DNA of 64,000 bases from Rhabditoides inermis (Eukaryota > Nematoda > Chromadorea > Rhabditida > Rhabditidae), in contig CAWZYM010000392.1 of the NCBI GenBank assembly GCA_963966185.1, positions 62,001 to 126,000 on the forward strand, in the 5' to 3' direction. The translations under genes and the position numbers were made by a program. Numbering within the stretch: position 1 is the first letter of the stretch; each line of letters opens with the position of its first letter. Positions 42,526 to 54,391 of this stretch are shown in pieces. Under the pieces are notes generated by a model. That model had not been told where the DNA came from and searched no databases. It worked only from the letters and a program-made list of their open reading frames with translations.

Positions 42526-43516
42526 ACGAGTAAATCTGTAAGGAAATATTTCGTAACTATGATACCTGTAATAATAAATAAATAATTAATTAACTATGAT
42601 TCCTTTTCCCCCTTCATCTGTGACGTCGTAGCGGATCAGAGCACACATCTTTCTTCGAAACTTAGAACTACATTGTAACATGCAATTTGAAGCAATTATC
42701 TCTACACGAATGCACGTGATTATTTGAATTTGACATTGTATTAATAGCCCCTTTCCTTTTCTGCAACACCCCGTTCTCTCGACTCTTTCAATTACAGGTA
42801 CTGTACACGTACGTGCGACGTGACTGTTATTACTTCGATTTACTGTTTATAGTAACTATTGATCCGAAAAGTTCGTAACTTTAATTTAATAAGAGAAGTC
42901 TACTCTACAGGAAATACGTCAAAATACAGCATTAATGAAGAGGAAACTGATGAGGCTTCGATGGTTGGTGTCTTGGAATAAAGATTCATGTCACCGCAGA
43001 AATTAGAAGTACAACTGCTACTGTAATTGAGAAGAAAGTTGGAGGTTCGAGGTGGTCGTTCGGAAAAGAACAGACATACTCTGCTACTGATCTGTTTCTT
43101 TTCTGCACCTTACAAATTTTCTCTGTGTACTCCGATTTCCAACTGTCTATTTCTCACCTGTTTCCTCTGTGTGCCGATCTTGTTGGTGTAGTGTGATACA
43201 TCGTGGGGCACGAACGTCGACCCATCCTTGACTCTGCTCTTCGCCCCCCACAGGTCGTACCGAGGTGGGAGGTACGCACGGGCAGACACTATTCAAACAA
43301 TGTCGCCCCAGTGAATCATACCACGCACCTCCGACTCCATTCGACTTGGCCCTCTCCGCTTCATGACGTGCAAACAGAGAGAAGGGTGACACCTGACCAC
43401 ACAACATATTGTTACTCTGTTTCCGTAAAGTTCCAGTGAACTAGGCAAATTACACTCACATTCACTGCCAACAACATAGCGAAGAGAGCTGCAAAAAAGT
43501 ACTTGACGTCAATCAT
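42479..43516 (-). CDS. Small secreted protein, about 100 residues, unrecognised
   Basis: Four exons: ATG at 43514-43516 begins a signal peptide (VKYFFAALFAMLLAVN). Exon 2 is VSPFSLFARHEAERAKS; exon 3 is basic and aromatic (AYLPPRYDLWGAKSRVK, FVPHDVSHYTNKIG); exon 4 ends DIDGSAFHF with TAG at 42479-42481. The last intron, 600 bases, is long for this window and could hide an exon. No cysteines in the mature part. The stop falls exactly at a good donor site (tag|gtgatc), and further minus-strand exons in another frame continue to 41995 (separate entry), so the 3' structure is unsettled. Confidence 0.55.
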
Positions 43517-44017
43517 ACCTGAAAAGACAGAATGGAATCGTGCGCTACAAAAACAGTTCTTTCGAAAATTCACAAGCCGAGTGTCGATATATGATAAATG
43601 ATAATGAAAAAACGCGTAAACAAATAAACAGTACATGGTACATAGGATGATTTTGAAAAAGTGATGTCCACAGTCATGAATAGGAACCATAGTGATAAAA
43701 GAAAAGACAATATTCGGCGACTGCAGACTAGTTTCGGATGCTTCTAGACAGTGTTAGAAAAGAACATGAGATTCCACCGCCTGAATGCACAAGCATGTTT
43801 GTTACAACACTGAATAGTTTTTGAAACAAAATGATCTCTCTCTCTCTATCGATAGAGAATCCTGTGTATCTTATATACCCTCTTTAGGGAGAGTACACAT
43901 TTCCTCTCGCCTCTTTGTTTTCGTCAGTGCTCCCTCCAACACTCCGGGATCGTTGGAGCCGTGCGAGATTATCTCGCCTATCACGTATCTGGGCCGAGCA
44001 TGCCACGACATACATTA

Positions 44018-44064
<47 letters not shown>

Positions 44065-44364
44065 ATAACCAGTTCGGGTTCACCTAGTTATGCGATGGAA
44101 GAAGAGAAGCATGAGTGTGCGTGGTCCAAGGTCGGCTCCCGAATCGCGTGTGACAGGCCATCCCTCTTTTGTCGTCTATTCGTCGTCGTCGGAATAGCGA
44201 ATCGCATCCTTCCATTCCATCTTCCTTCCCCTCTCATCCGTTAATTCACCGCCCTCTCTGTCAACTTCGTTAGACATGTCCTCTCGAAGACAAACGAGTA
44301 GAACAAAAGTTGCTGAGTGATTGTTTGGAGTGTTGTGGCGTGTGTGGATGTGTTGGTTGCAGGG
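43517..44364. other. Intergenic region between divergent genes
   Basis: No exon recognised. A (GA)n run lies at 44025-44060, and a TATATA-like element near 43871. Confidence 0.45.
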
Positions 44365-46746
44365 ATGCTGTGTGTGCTGCTTCTCCTCGTGCCTCTCGCA
44401 GCGGCAGCCCCGTTCCACACGAGTCTGTGCTGCTGCGGCTGTGTCTCCGAGCCGTGTCCCTCTCTCTCCGACCACTGCCCTCCACCCACTCAGCCGTGCG
44501 CCAACGGAGGAGTGCCCTGTCCAGGTACCACAACACCACACCAACACAGTGATTACGCGGCGACCAATGTAGAAAAAAACATGTGAGAAGCACGTAGATG
44601 AAAACAAAGTACAGTACGCGTAATTTGCGTGAAATGATGACGGGAAGCGGGAGGGGCAGTGTGTGGGGTGGTTGGAATAGGATTAGTGGAGTGTGAAGTG
44701 TGAGTGGATGGAAAACACTCACCGGGCGAGTGCGGAGGATGGGCATAATTGACGAGAGACACACCGTCTGGTGTACAAATCTCGAGCACCACCCAGCAAA
44801 TGTTTCAGAGCTGCAGCGTCTGTGGCAACTCGCTGTGGACAAGAGCGGAGCGGAAGGAAAAGTGAGAGACGAAGAGTTACGTCACTAACTGATAGTCACG
44901 TTCAACTTGTGACGTCTATGTGACCACTTCAAACAGAACTGGTCACGCTTATTATGTAATTTGAAAGTAGAGCACAGGGATGAGTGTTGCAGCTCCCATC
45001 CAAGCTGCACACTGAGATAGCGGCATCGGACGGACGCGCGCTGTGGGGATCGTACTCGCTAGGAGGAGAGACGGGACGGGTTGACACGAAGGAGGTGCGT
45101 GGGTGGAGACGAGCCGAGGCAACCACACACATACCAGGTGGTGTCCAAGGACGCGCCCCGCACACCCCCACCCAAAGTACTCGAGCTGACTGGCAAGGGG
45201 GCCGTGGAGGGCAAAGACGACAAGAAGGAGGAGGAGGCCAAGGGGGCCGGACTCGCTCTCAACTTCGTGCCATTGGATGGTGCGTGAGGGAAGGGAGGGG
45301 GAGGAGATGAATGTATTGCAGAGCTGATGCGACGCGGATTTCATCAGCAGAGGGGTAGTCGAGTCACTCTCAAGGAGGCTAACGACGATGCCCAAGTGGA
45401 GAGGGCCACACACACAAAGGTAATCAGACAGAATCAGACAGCATGATACATGATGAGTGAGATGCGGAACAATGTTTAATTTTAACACGCAGGAGCATTT
45501 GCGATATGCAAGAAACTCGTGAAACAACTTCCACCACTTGCTTTCAGTTGACGCACATTCTGGACGAGCTAGAAGACATGATCCAGTTTGTGAAGGGAAT
45601 GGTGGCCGAGCAGGCGAGCAACAACGACACACTCGTCCTCTCCCGACACGCCATAACCACTACCAACATGACGGTGGGTGGAAGAGAAAGAAGGGGGGAG
45701 AGAGTCGATTCAAGGACGCTGACTACGCCGACTGGCTCGCGTCCCCGCCCCGTTCGGGAGACGACGAGGCGAGGGCCATCGAGGCAATCATCGAGAGGCT
45801 ACGCAAGAACTTCAGGGTGAGCCTGGAATCACGCCCAATCGCACTGCAACATAAATACATCAACGTATAGTGTTTGTTGTAGGAAGTGAGCGAGCTGTCG
45901 GGTATGAGCAGCAGTGACATGATGCACGCCGTGGAGGCGACACTCGGCACGTTCGGAATGGTGGCAGACAAGGAGGGGGAGAGGACCAAGGAGCACACAC
46001 CCAACACAAGGACCCGGAGAGACGCTGGTGAGCATTCCGGAGAGAACGCAGTCTTCATTCATAACAATGTTGAACGAAAAGCGTTGACAGAAGCTGGGAA
46101 TCATAAACAATGCGGTCGCCTTCACTTTCCGCTTTGTGTTTGTTATTTCTAAATGCACAAGGTACAAGGATGCAGGAACATAACACTCACTCGCAAAACA
46201 ATACTGCAGTGAGGCTATGAATCATGGTTGTTTAGACGAGGAGGGGGAAGAGGAAGAGAGTAAGGGAAAGGATATCGCGGGCAGCGAGCCAGCCACCATT
46301 GGTCTGCGAATGGGAGGAGGGAAGGGCAAGGGAAGCAAGGGCGACAAGGGAGACAAAGAGAAAGAGAAGGTGAGGTAGAAGGCAGGATGGGAGAAAGACA
46401 GTGACTCGTTGCAGGGAGGAAAGGGAGACTCGTCCAAGGCAGGCAAGGGGAAGGACGCGTCCGGGGGAGGGGGCAACTGCAACGACCCCAAGATAAGGGA
46501 GATGATCATGCAACACATCGGCAGCGACGCCAAGACCAGCAAGAGGGCTATCCAGAAGGCGCTGGAGAAGGAGTTCAAGGGTCGGCACGAGTCTCATCCA
46601 CTCTTCTCACCCCTCCTATTACAGGCACCTTCAACGTCATCTGCTCCCCGTGTGAGTTCTCCTTCCTCATCTCCAGTCAGAAGTACTGCGAGGGGTTCAA
46701 GGACCAGATGGCCTGCTTCGCATTTCTCCAACCGCCCACCAAGTAG
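44365..46746 (+). CDS. grl: Ground-like (hedgehog-related) secreted protein
   Basis: ATG at 44365 just after a ttgcag acceptor; TAG 46744-46746; about ten exons. A signal peptide (MLCVLLLLVPLAAAAP) is followed by a cysteine cluster (CCCGCVSEPCPSL) typical of grd/grl proteins. The middle is long, charged and lysine/glycine-rich (GGGKGKGSKGDKGDKEKEK), with a helical acidic stretch (ILDELEDMIQFVKGMVAEQ). The C-terminal ground-like domain has the family pattern CNDPKIREMIMQHIG, SKRAIQKALEKEFKG, FNVICSPCEFSFL, YCEGFKDQMACFAF. These nematode proteins are secreted by epidermal and glial cells and are linked to the cuticle or extracellular matrix. The middle is much longer than in most grl genes. The join between exon 1 and the next exon (near 45020) is uncertain. 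Confidence 0.78.
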
Positions 46747-46967
46747 AACACATAATTATTAATAATATTCCTGCTCAAGCATAAATAGACATTCAAAACT
46801 AAATTTTATTTCAAATTATCAACATTTCAACTTCATCGGAACATGTATAACAACATAACACAACAGTGAAAAATGGACATATCGCAAAACATACACGTGG
46901 TTGAAAAACTACGATAAAACTCTGAAGTTGAGGTGTGGGTGATGGGAGGAAAGGGACATTGTTGTAT
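46747..46967. other. Short convergent intergenic interval
   Basis: AT-rich between the ends of the + ground-like gene and the minus PHF14 gene; a minus-strand AATAAA near 46805-46810 may serve PHF14. Confidence 0.5.
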
Positions 46968-49900
46968 TTACATGTATTCATCGGGAATGATGACGAAGTC
47001 GTCCTCGGCAGACGCGGTCACCTCGAGACGCAGCCTCTTCACCTTGTTGCCGCCGCCCGCCGCACGCGACGCCTTCACCTTGCCAGCCTTGCGCGTCGCC
47101 GCACGGAACGCCTTATCATCCTACATACACACCCATAAACTCGTCCCTTCCACCCTACGCTCACCTCTGCCTCCTGCATCTTGCGCGCCTTGACGATATC
47201 GCTGCGGGCACGCAGACGTGGCTTCTGCACGTCATCATCTTCGTCTCCCAGTTCCGGACTCGCATCCTCCCTCTTGCTCCGATCCGACCCAGAGGATTCG
47301 ACGCAAGAACTACAGAAGAACGACATGTACTTGTTCTGAAACATTCGATTATGTCACCAATAGCAGTGCCTATTCGTACCTTGTTGGGCATCCTGTCGAG
47401 GGGCGGGTCGAGACAGGCGAGGTGGATATGCTTCTTGCACGAGTCACACAGCACCAGACGATGCTGGTCCGACGACTTCAACAACACATTCAGTATTGCG
47501 AAGGCAACGCAGAATATGCCACCAATAGCTCATATTGACAAAAAAATAACACTCACACTTCCGCACTCTCCGCAACTGTGGATGACATGCGTCTTCTTGA
47601 CGTGGTGAGGAGAGGAGGCGGATCCGGTGCGAGGACGACCCTTCTTCCTACGACAACACATACACATCTATGGCGTATAGAATGTGATGCGATAGAGCGT
47701 TTGCGGAGAGATCTATGACTATGGCATTTAGTAGACAGATGACTCACTTCCCGGTGGTGACGGCGGTTCCGTTCGGGGCTGCGATGCGAGTCACCCCGAG
47801 TCGCTGGAGGATCGAGTGCATGGCTGAGAGACGAGAACGCACCGCCTCCACATCCGCCTTCTTGGCCGCCAGCTGGTTCTGCTCATCCTTGAGCGCCTCC
47901 TGCTTCTCCTCCAACAACGGCTCCAGCCGCTCCTTCTCCTTCTCCATCTGAGCCAGCCTCTTCTGCTCCGCCGGAATTACCGTCTTCTCGCGGTGGTGGA
48001 AATACGACACAAATTCTGGCGAGAATCCAGGGGGAAGAAAAGGGAGATGTTCTCCGCGGACAGCGTGGAACTGGCGAGAGAACTCCTCCCGGTTCACTCC
48101 AGCCATGTCAGCCTTGTCGGCGAATGCAGACAGAAGGTGGGCGTTCGTGTGCAGATGGCGCGCGCGACGTGGCTTCATATCCGCCTGACAAATCTCAGAT
48201 CAAACATAAAACACGATAATGTACTGACCCTGTCGATGGGCCAGACGATGGTGACCCCCTTGAGCTTCTCGAAAGAGACGCGCAGTCTGTCTCTCTGCTG
48301 GTTGCGCTTCCTCTCCTCCCTCTCACTGAGACGCTTGCGAGAGAACGATATCATACGGCGCTCCTCCTGCATCTTGAACCGGTTGTATCTGTAAAGCATA
48401 TTCATCCTCAATCTTCACTCGGCTATACTCACGCAGCTCGCTTCTCGCGGACCACCTCCTCTCGGCTGTGCTTCTTGCAGTGTATTATGCGTGGCTCGGC
48501 ATGCTCCGCGTCCACCGAGTCGTCCATCATCTCCGAGTGGTCCTCGAGTAGTCCGAGTCTCTGGGCGCATGTGGCGTGGAAGTGGTTCTTGCACAGTGCG
48601 GCGTCGCACTCTGTCGCCACTCCGGTGCGCGCCTCGAGTCTGTCCGCGCACCCCGCACACGCCTTCTTGCCGAACACACGATGGTCCATCTCCTGCCAAC
48701 TAATCGCCCCCAGTCGATCCACGTCCCCGAATGTGATGTCCTGAGCAGTAGCAATATGAAAACACACAAATCATTCAAGTCAAAACCAACCTTGCAGTAG
48801 AGTGCACAGATCATGTGCACCCACTTGCCGCCAATGTCGCTCCTCTTGAACACACCCTCGCGGTTTGGACACAGCTCACAGAACGGAGGCTCCTTCAGAC
48901 CCCACAGACACGGCTCGCAAAACCTGAGTGTAATCATAAACAAAACTAAAATATACATGCACAGTAAACAATTCAATCAATCAATCATTTATCCAAAATC
49001 GCTCAATATAGATATAGTACAAATGTAACAAAAAAATATGACTCACCAGGGTTCAGTGGAGGAAGAGGAGAGGTTGGAGGCCGCATCGTCGACTACAGGT
49101 TCGAACACATAACACGACTCGTGCACCGCCAGACCGCATCTGCATGCAAGAGTCATATCATACAAGAGTTCCATCAGTATAAAGTCTTCTCACCGATCGC
49201 ACTGGACCACATCCTCATTGGCGACCGAGGGACGCAAGTTGAGACACAGCGAGCACACCGGGGCTGTCGATGCGTCGTCGCCCACACTCACGCCCAGCTC
49301 CTATCAGTACGGTTAGCTCATGATTATTCACGTGAAACCCCACCTGATCTGCGTCGTCTTTGGCATCTTCATCCAGCTCCTCCTCCTCTTCATCCTCGCT
49401 CTCTCCATCATCGGACGAGGACGATTCGCTTCCGCTGCCGTCGCTGGCATTGACGTCTCCTCCGACAAAGTCCTCATCGTCTTCCTCGTCGTCGGCAGGC
49501 AGCACGAGGTCGGCCATGGCCGCCGTCGGCTTGATCTGCCGCTTGCCCGGACCTCGAGTCGCTGCAACACACATCTCACCTCTCACTATTATTGCATTGC
49601 GCGCGAGAGGGTAGGGTTGTTTATCGTTTCTATGGATAACGTTATCACTACAAGCAGAAAACTTGTTAGTTAGGTGTTCCTTTTATTTTCAATCTATGCG
49701 AGCCTATCGTCTGACGTGATTTGTCCCACAATGGCCAGGATGACCGCGATATGAATCGAGATGTGAGACTGCAGTGACCGCCTCACGATCACATCTCGGA
49801 TCAATTGTACTCTTTTCACCACATGCTAGATACAATGATATACACACTCTCATGGCGCGCTCGCACCATGCTCATATAACAATAGTGTTCTTAAATATAT

Positions 49901-50106
49901 AATACCAACAATTAAAGTGAAAACACATGAATACTACATTTTGAAAACAAGTTTGAGATGAATTACACATGTATCTAGACACTGACACCATAGAGCGTAT
50001 ACAGATTCATGCGAGTAATATATGTTTATATAATAACGATACCTCCATATAAGTGAAAAAACTCACCGGAATAGTTGAAGAAACTCTGTTTCTCAGCTTC
50101 AGTCAT
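46968..50106 (-). CDS. phf-14: PHD-finger chromatin protein PHF14
   Basis: ATG 50104-50106, TAA 46968-46970. The N-terminus includes GKRQIKPTAAMADLVL followed by an acidic/serine run, closely matching the PHF14 start (KRRQVKPLAA...). Then a first PHD finger (CSLCLNLRPS, CDRCGLAVHESCY, WFCEPC), a C4-type knuckle (CELCPNREGVFKRSD, WVHMICALY) and an extended PHD (CAGCADRLEARTG, CDAALCKNHFHATCAQ). A basic helical region and a long coiled coil follow (EKERLEPLLEEKQEALKDE), then a further PHD finger (HSCGECG, LVLCDSCKKHIHLACLDPP, FFCSSC) and a basic tail. PHF14 is nuclear and reads the histone H3 tail; the PHD-knuckle-ePHD order is the family signature. The first intron (about 49.57-50.06 kb) is the longest. 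Confidence 0.88.
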
Positions 50107-50940
50107 GTCGAATCGTCCAAGTCGCAAATGATCCGCAAATGATCTCAAGAGGACCCGGGCCGGCAGCGTTCGGGAAACCGCGACGCGACCGCTGCGCGCC
50201 TTTTCTTGTTGAGACCATTGGGCGGGAGATTTGAAAAACGAAGTATAAAGTACTTGAGTATAAATTTTGATAAACAAACTTAAATTGCTTTTCAACATTA
50301 AATTGTTAAAACAACAAGTATAAACTGTTATTCAGCACCATCAACGAAAGTTGTAACGACCTTTTTACCTTCTGAAAACAAATCTCCATGACTCCAAAAT
50401 GTCATGTATGATAACAATACCAACCAAAACACACACATGGAAACATAAAAAAAGAAGCGACGCAAAAAATCTTCTGCGTCGCTTCCCGCAAATGTTCGAT
50501 TTTTGTTAAACTAGCGTCGAAAATCGTAATCGTGACAGAATTCCGAAGTGCGGAAAGAAAGTTTATTCGGGTCTTTCTATTTCATAAATTGTTTGTTTAA
50601 ATGTTTACAGATATAACTATTAAATCAGAGATTGATTACAAACGATTAGAAGAGAAAACAACAGTTTAGAAAAATGTAGTGAGCAAAAGTGTGGCTTTAC
50701 TAGTTGGATAGACGGATTTTGAATGATTCACATTGTTGTTAAATTTTATTTTCACGTTGTGCAGTTATTCCTCCAGAAGATAAATAAACAGTTAACACAT
50801 AACGATAATAATTTATTTACAATGTATTGGAGGCGATGTGAATGATTGAATGCACGGTACAATGCGCGAGTACAAATGTCAGCGGGTGTACACGAGTGTA
50901 TGAGATTGGGTGGAAGCGTGAGTGTGCGGATGATGTGTGG
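50107..50940. other. Intergenic region with a perfect hairpin
   Basis: AT-rich upstream flank of PHF14. Contains an 11-base perfect inverted repeat at 50454-50485 (GAAGCGACGCA, 10-base loop, TGCGTCGCTTC) and a minus-strand AATAAA at 50812-50817 that probably ends the next gene. Confidence 0.5.
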
Positions 50941-53900
50941 TCAGAAGGATGTCTCGAGTAGTTTCCGGCGCGCCTCGATCTCCCTCTCCATCTGCTTGCG
51001 CGCCTCTCCCGACAGGTGCTTGCGGGCCGACTCGTTGTACGTCGCCTGTGCCAGCTCGCCCCTGCAACACGCACACCATGTCCCTCCCTGCCCTCTCCCT
51101 CCCTACCGTATCACATGTGCCTCGTCTCGGATCGCCGCCCGCTCCGCCTTGATGTCGTCCATGATGCGTGTGATGAGAGCTGCGTTATGTGCGTCCGTCT
51201 CGTCGCCTCGCATCACATCCTGCACATTCTGAATGTCACTCTGTGCACGGTGGCTGGTTAGTGGCACTCCATGCAAGCATCCCCCTTCCACACTCTCTTC
51301 TGCTTTCTCACAATGCGCGCGCATCGTGCGCCCTTTCCGCTCACTTCCCCGCCTGAATCAACCCCGCATTCTTCCCCCGACAGCTCCTGTTTTCGCAATC
51401 CGCGTTTTGTCATGCTCATGCACCCCGGAATTCACAGTTCACATGTGAATCTGGGTGTTTGCGTGTGTGGGAGCCGGGATATGCCGACAACATGCACAAA
51501 CCGAGTTATCCAATCCGGCAACTTCGGATGCGAACCGAGTAAACACCGGAAAAACGGTCACCCGACTGGGTGAGAATGACTGCGATTAGCTAGCGAAGAG
51601 ATTCCCCCGGGGAGGGGAGAGAGTGAGAAAGAGAGAAAAAGCGTGATATGCTCCAAACAAGTGGAATGTGTAATCACACTGCCCTCTACGCTCATTCCTG
51701 TGTTTGTTTGGAAGGCCACCCGAGAAATAGCCATATCCACCTATCAACCGCCGTCCAACAAAAAGTATGCGCTGGAAGAATTGGCGTACGACGCGCGTTG
51801 ACAAGGCATGATGTACGAGGCAGACGAGGAAGGAATCTCTCGTCTTCCCGAAGGGGAAGGAAATCCGGGCGGCCGAAGGGTGGGAATCCTCTTCATAGCA
51901 TATCCTACCCCGCTTCTCGAAATACGAAATGTCGAAACGCGTTGTTCTCCCACGGGTATTAGATGAAGGGAGGCGAATGAAAGGGAGTAGCGCCCCGACT
52001 GATTAAGAAGTATCTCCCTCCTCTTTCCACCCGCTTCGTCTTGTCAACCAGGCGCATCCTTCTCGTCTCTCGGCGTCTTCTTTCAACTCTTTCTATTACT
52101 CTCCCTGTTTGACCGCGAGTGTATGGTGATAATGAGGAAGGGAGAGGGAGGGCAAGAACTGACGGGTCTCCCCCGCCTATAAACTGAGAATTGGGTGAAT
52201 CGAGGCAAACAAATTGCAGCCGACAACGGAGAGGCGATAAACGAGTGAACGACGAAACGAGAGCCGCACACAAAAAGAGAAGAGCAGCGGATGCTGCGAT
52301 TTTCGGAATCCGGCCAAATCCCCCGCTCCTTCTCCATCCCTGCTCTACTGCTCCACTGCTCCCCCTGCTCTCCCTGCTCCACCTACTGCTCCTCTGGATA
52401 TGATGTGCAGCCCACTGCAATCTATGGTGAGCCGAAGGAGATTGTTTATTTGAGAAGAGGCGAAAGAAGACTGGACCCGCTTTCACACTCCATAGATGGG
52501 GGAGGGGAGGGGAGACCAAGGAGACACCAAAAACATACACGAACATGCAGAGAAGAGAGGGCGGAACAAACTATGCAGAGAAGGTGGACAGGCGGATTGA
52601 AATCGACTACGGTAGCATTGTAATGTGGGTTGTGGAGGAGGAAGTGTGCATGGGTGTGACATGTCCCCTGGGAGAGGCTCGGGGCAGAGGGCACGCGTCA
52701 GTCAGCATGTGTGTGTTTGTGTGACTCAGTCTGCGAAAACAATGCGCAGAGTGTGAAGTCAAGTGCACGTAGTGCAATTGCATGACACCCTTCCCTTGCC
52801 AGTATCCGCCGGCTCTCCGATTTGTCTCCCACTCGCCAGTATGCCACTCGCTCCTCTCGCACCACATCATATCCGCTTCAAAAAGCCCCGGGGCGGTGGC
52901 AAAAACGTGTTGCTGGCCCTCTGGGGACTCGCGGCGCGTCTGCGAAATCGACTCCACTACACTACTGGTATCTGCCTACTACACCCACCAGCATCATGGA
53001 TTTGTTCAGTGTGTGTGAGTGTGAGTGAGAGAAAGAGGCTCGACACTTGCTGGGAGAGAGAGAGACACGCGAAATTGCCTCATCCGGGCATAGTAGCCTC
53101 GCCGAGTAGCGAGCAAATAGAAGCAAGTCCCGTGTGAAAGAGAGAGAGATAGAGAGAGGAGGGGGGATTACTGCACTTGTCTTACGGGGTCAACTCGCGA
53201 TCAGAAAGCGCCCTCTCTGAAAGGAAGACGCGTCTTGTTCATCCCTCCCCACTCTCAGAGTCACAATGCCACACCCAATTTTTCAAAGAGACCTACTCAA
53301 ATATGAAATATGAATCGACCTCACTCTTCGGGGTAAAAAGGGGTGGCGAGGGTTGCGGGAGAGACACGAGTGAGTATATGCATATTGTAATATTGTGTAA
53401 GCCGGCGACATCGAAACAATACTCATAAAAGCCGGGTGGAGAGGGACCGCGGGCGCGGATTTGTTGTGTGTTACCTTGAAAGGGAGGATAGAGAAGAGAA
53501 GAGTACAAAGAATATATGAGAGAGGAGTATAGTGTATAGCTAGTATAGCTAGGTGAAATCGAGACTCGATTGACTGATCGCCCATCACTTTTTCTCAGCA
53601 AACTTTTGCTCGAGGCGTCGGAGTGATGAAATGTCACTAATCCCGGCGGCTGGCTCCGATATGATCTATTGATCTGCTCCTGTTCATTCCCCTGCTCCTT
53701 CTCCCTCCAATCCTCTGCCAACCAACGCCCGTTCTTTACAAACTCAATTATCGCGTTCACTGCTGTCCACGACTTGCAAGAATCAGAGCTCACAGCGAGT
53801 TTATCCGTTTTCCATCGGATTTCGGAGAGGCGCGAGGCAGAAAGAGAGAAGAGAGGCGAGTTGTTATTCGGAATAGGAAAACACACAGATCACAACATGC

Positions 53901-54391
53901 TCTCTCGACCAGCATGCTCACCTCCAGTTCTGCCACCTTCTTCTTCAGCTTCAGTGTCATTTTTCGAAGATGATCGTACCGCTGATCGATGTACTGAAGA
54001 CGCTCGTGGAACTGCAAACATACATATGTACAGTATTACACGAGTAAACGAAACAGCAAGCACTGCGCAGTCGGACCTGTAGCTGCGTGTGGTATCTGAC
54101 TGCAGCCTGGGCGATCATCTTCCTTTTTGGCCTGTCCTCTCCGGGCTCTCCCCCGTCGATGCTCTCTGCCCGCTCGCTGCCGTCCTCCACACTCACGTGT
54201 CCGCTGTCGCTCGTCGAGGGTGTGGGTGTGCTGCGCACCTCTGTCACCGAGTCTCCGTCCGTCGTGCTCTCGCTCACACACTTGTCCTCGCTGCCGCACT
54301 TCTCGTTGCCCAGTCGCTCCATCTCCTCGGTGATCATCCGAATCGAATACGTAACCGGACGCTCGTCGTCCTCTTGCCCAATACGAGGCAT
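50941..54391 (-). CDS. Coiled-coil protein, unrecognised
   Basis: ATG at 54389-54391, TGA at 50941-50943. The first coding exon gives MPRIGQEDDERPVTYSIRM, an acidic serine/threonine-rich stretch (CVSESTTDGDSVTEV) and KRKMIAQAAVRYHTQLQ. Exon 2 is a helical, basic coiled coil (FHERLQYIDQRYDHLRKM, LKLKKKVAELE). A very long intron (about 51.24-53.92 kb) follows, then exons giving DIQNVQDVMRGDETDAH, DDIKAERAAIRDEAHVI and KQMEREIEARRKLLETSF. Total about 235 residues. No catalytic motif, signal peptide or membrane span, so probably a cytoplasmic or nuclear scaffold. A possible alternative first exon (MSLSSSPLSYTARETIHPYQ) sits near 54.55 kb with a good donor, but its frame does not join cleanly. Confidence 0.6.
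51245..53920. other. Long intron of the coiled-coil gene
   Basis: About 2.7 kb, some thirty times the usual intron length here. I looked for a nested gene on both strands and found only unsupported open frames and purine-rich stretches. Confidence 0.4.

Noticed and set aside
52446..53137. Open frames in the long intron of the coiled-coil gene
   Set aside because: Low-complexity, no acceptor/donor pairs at sensible phases, and no recognisable protein features.
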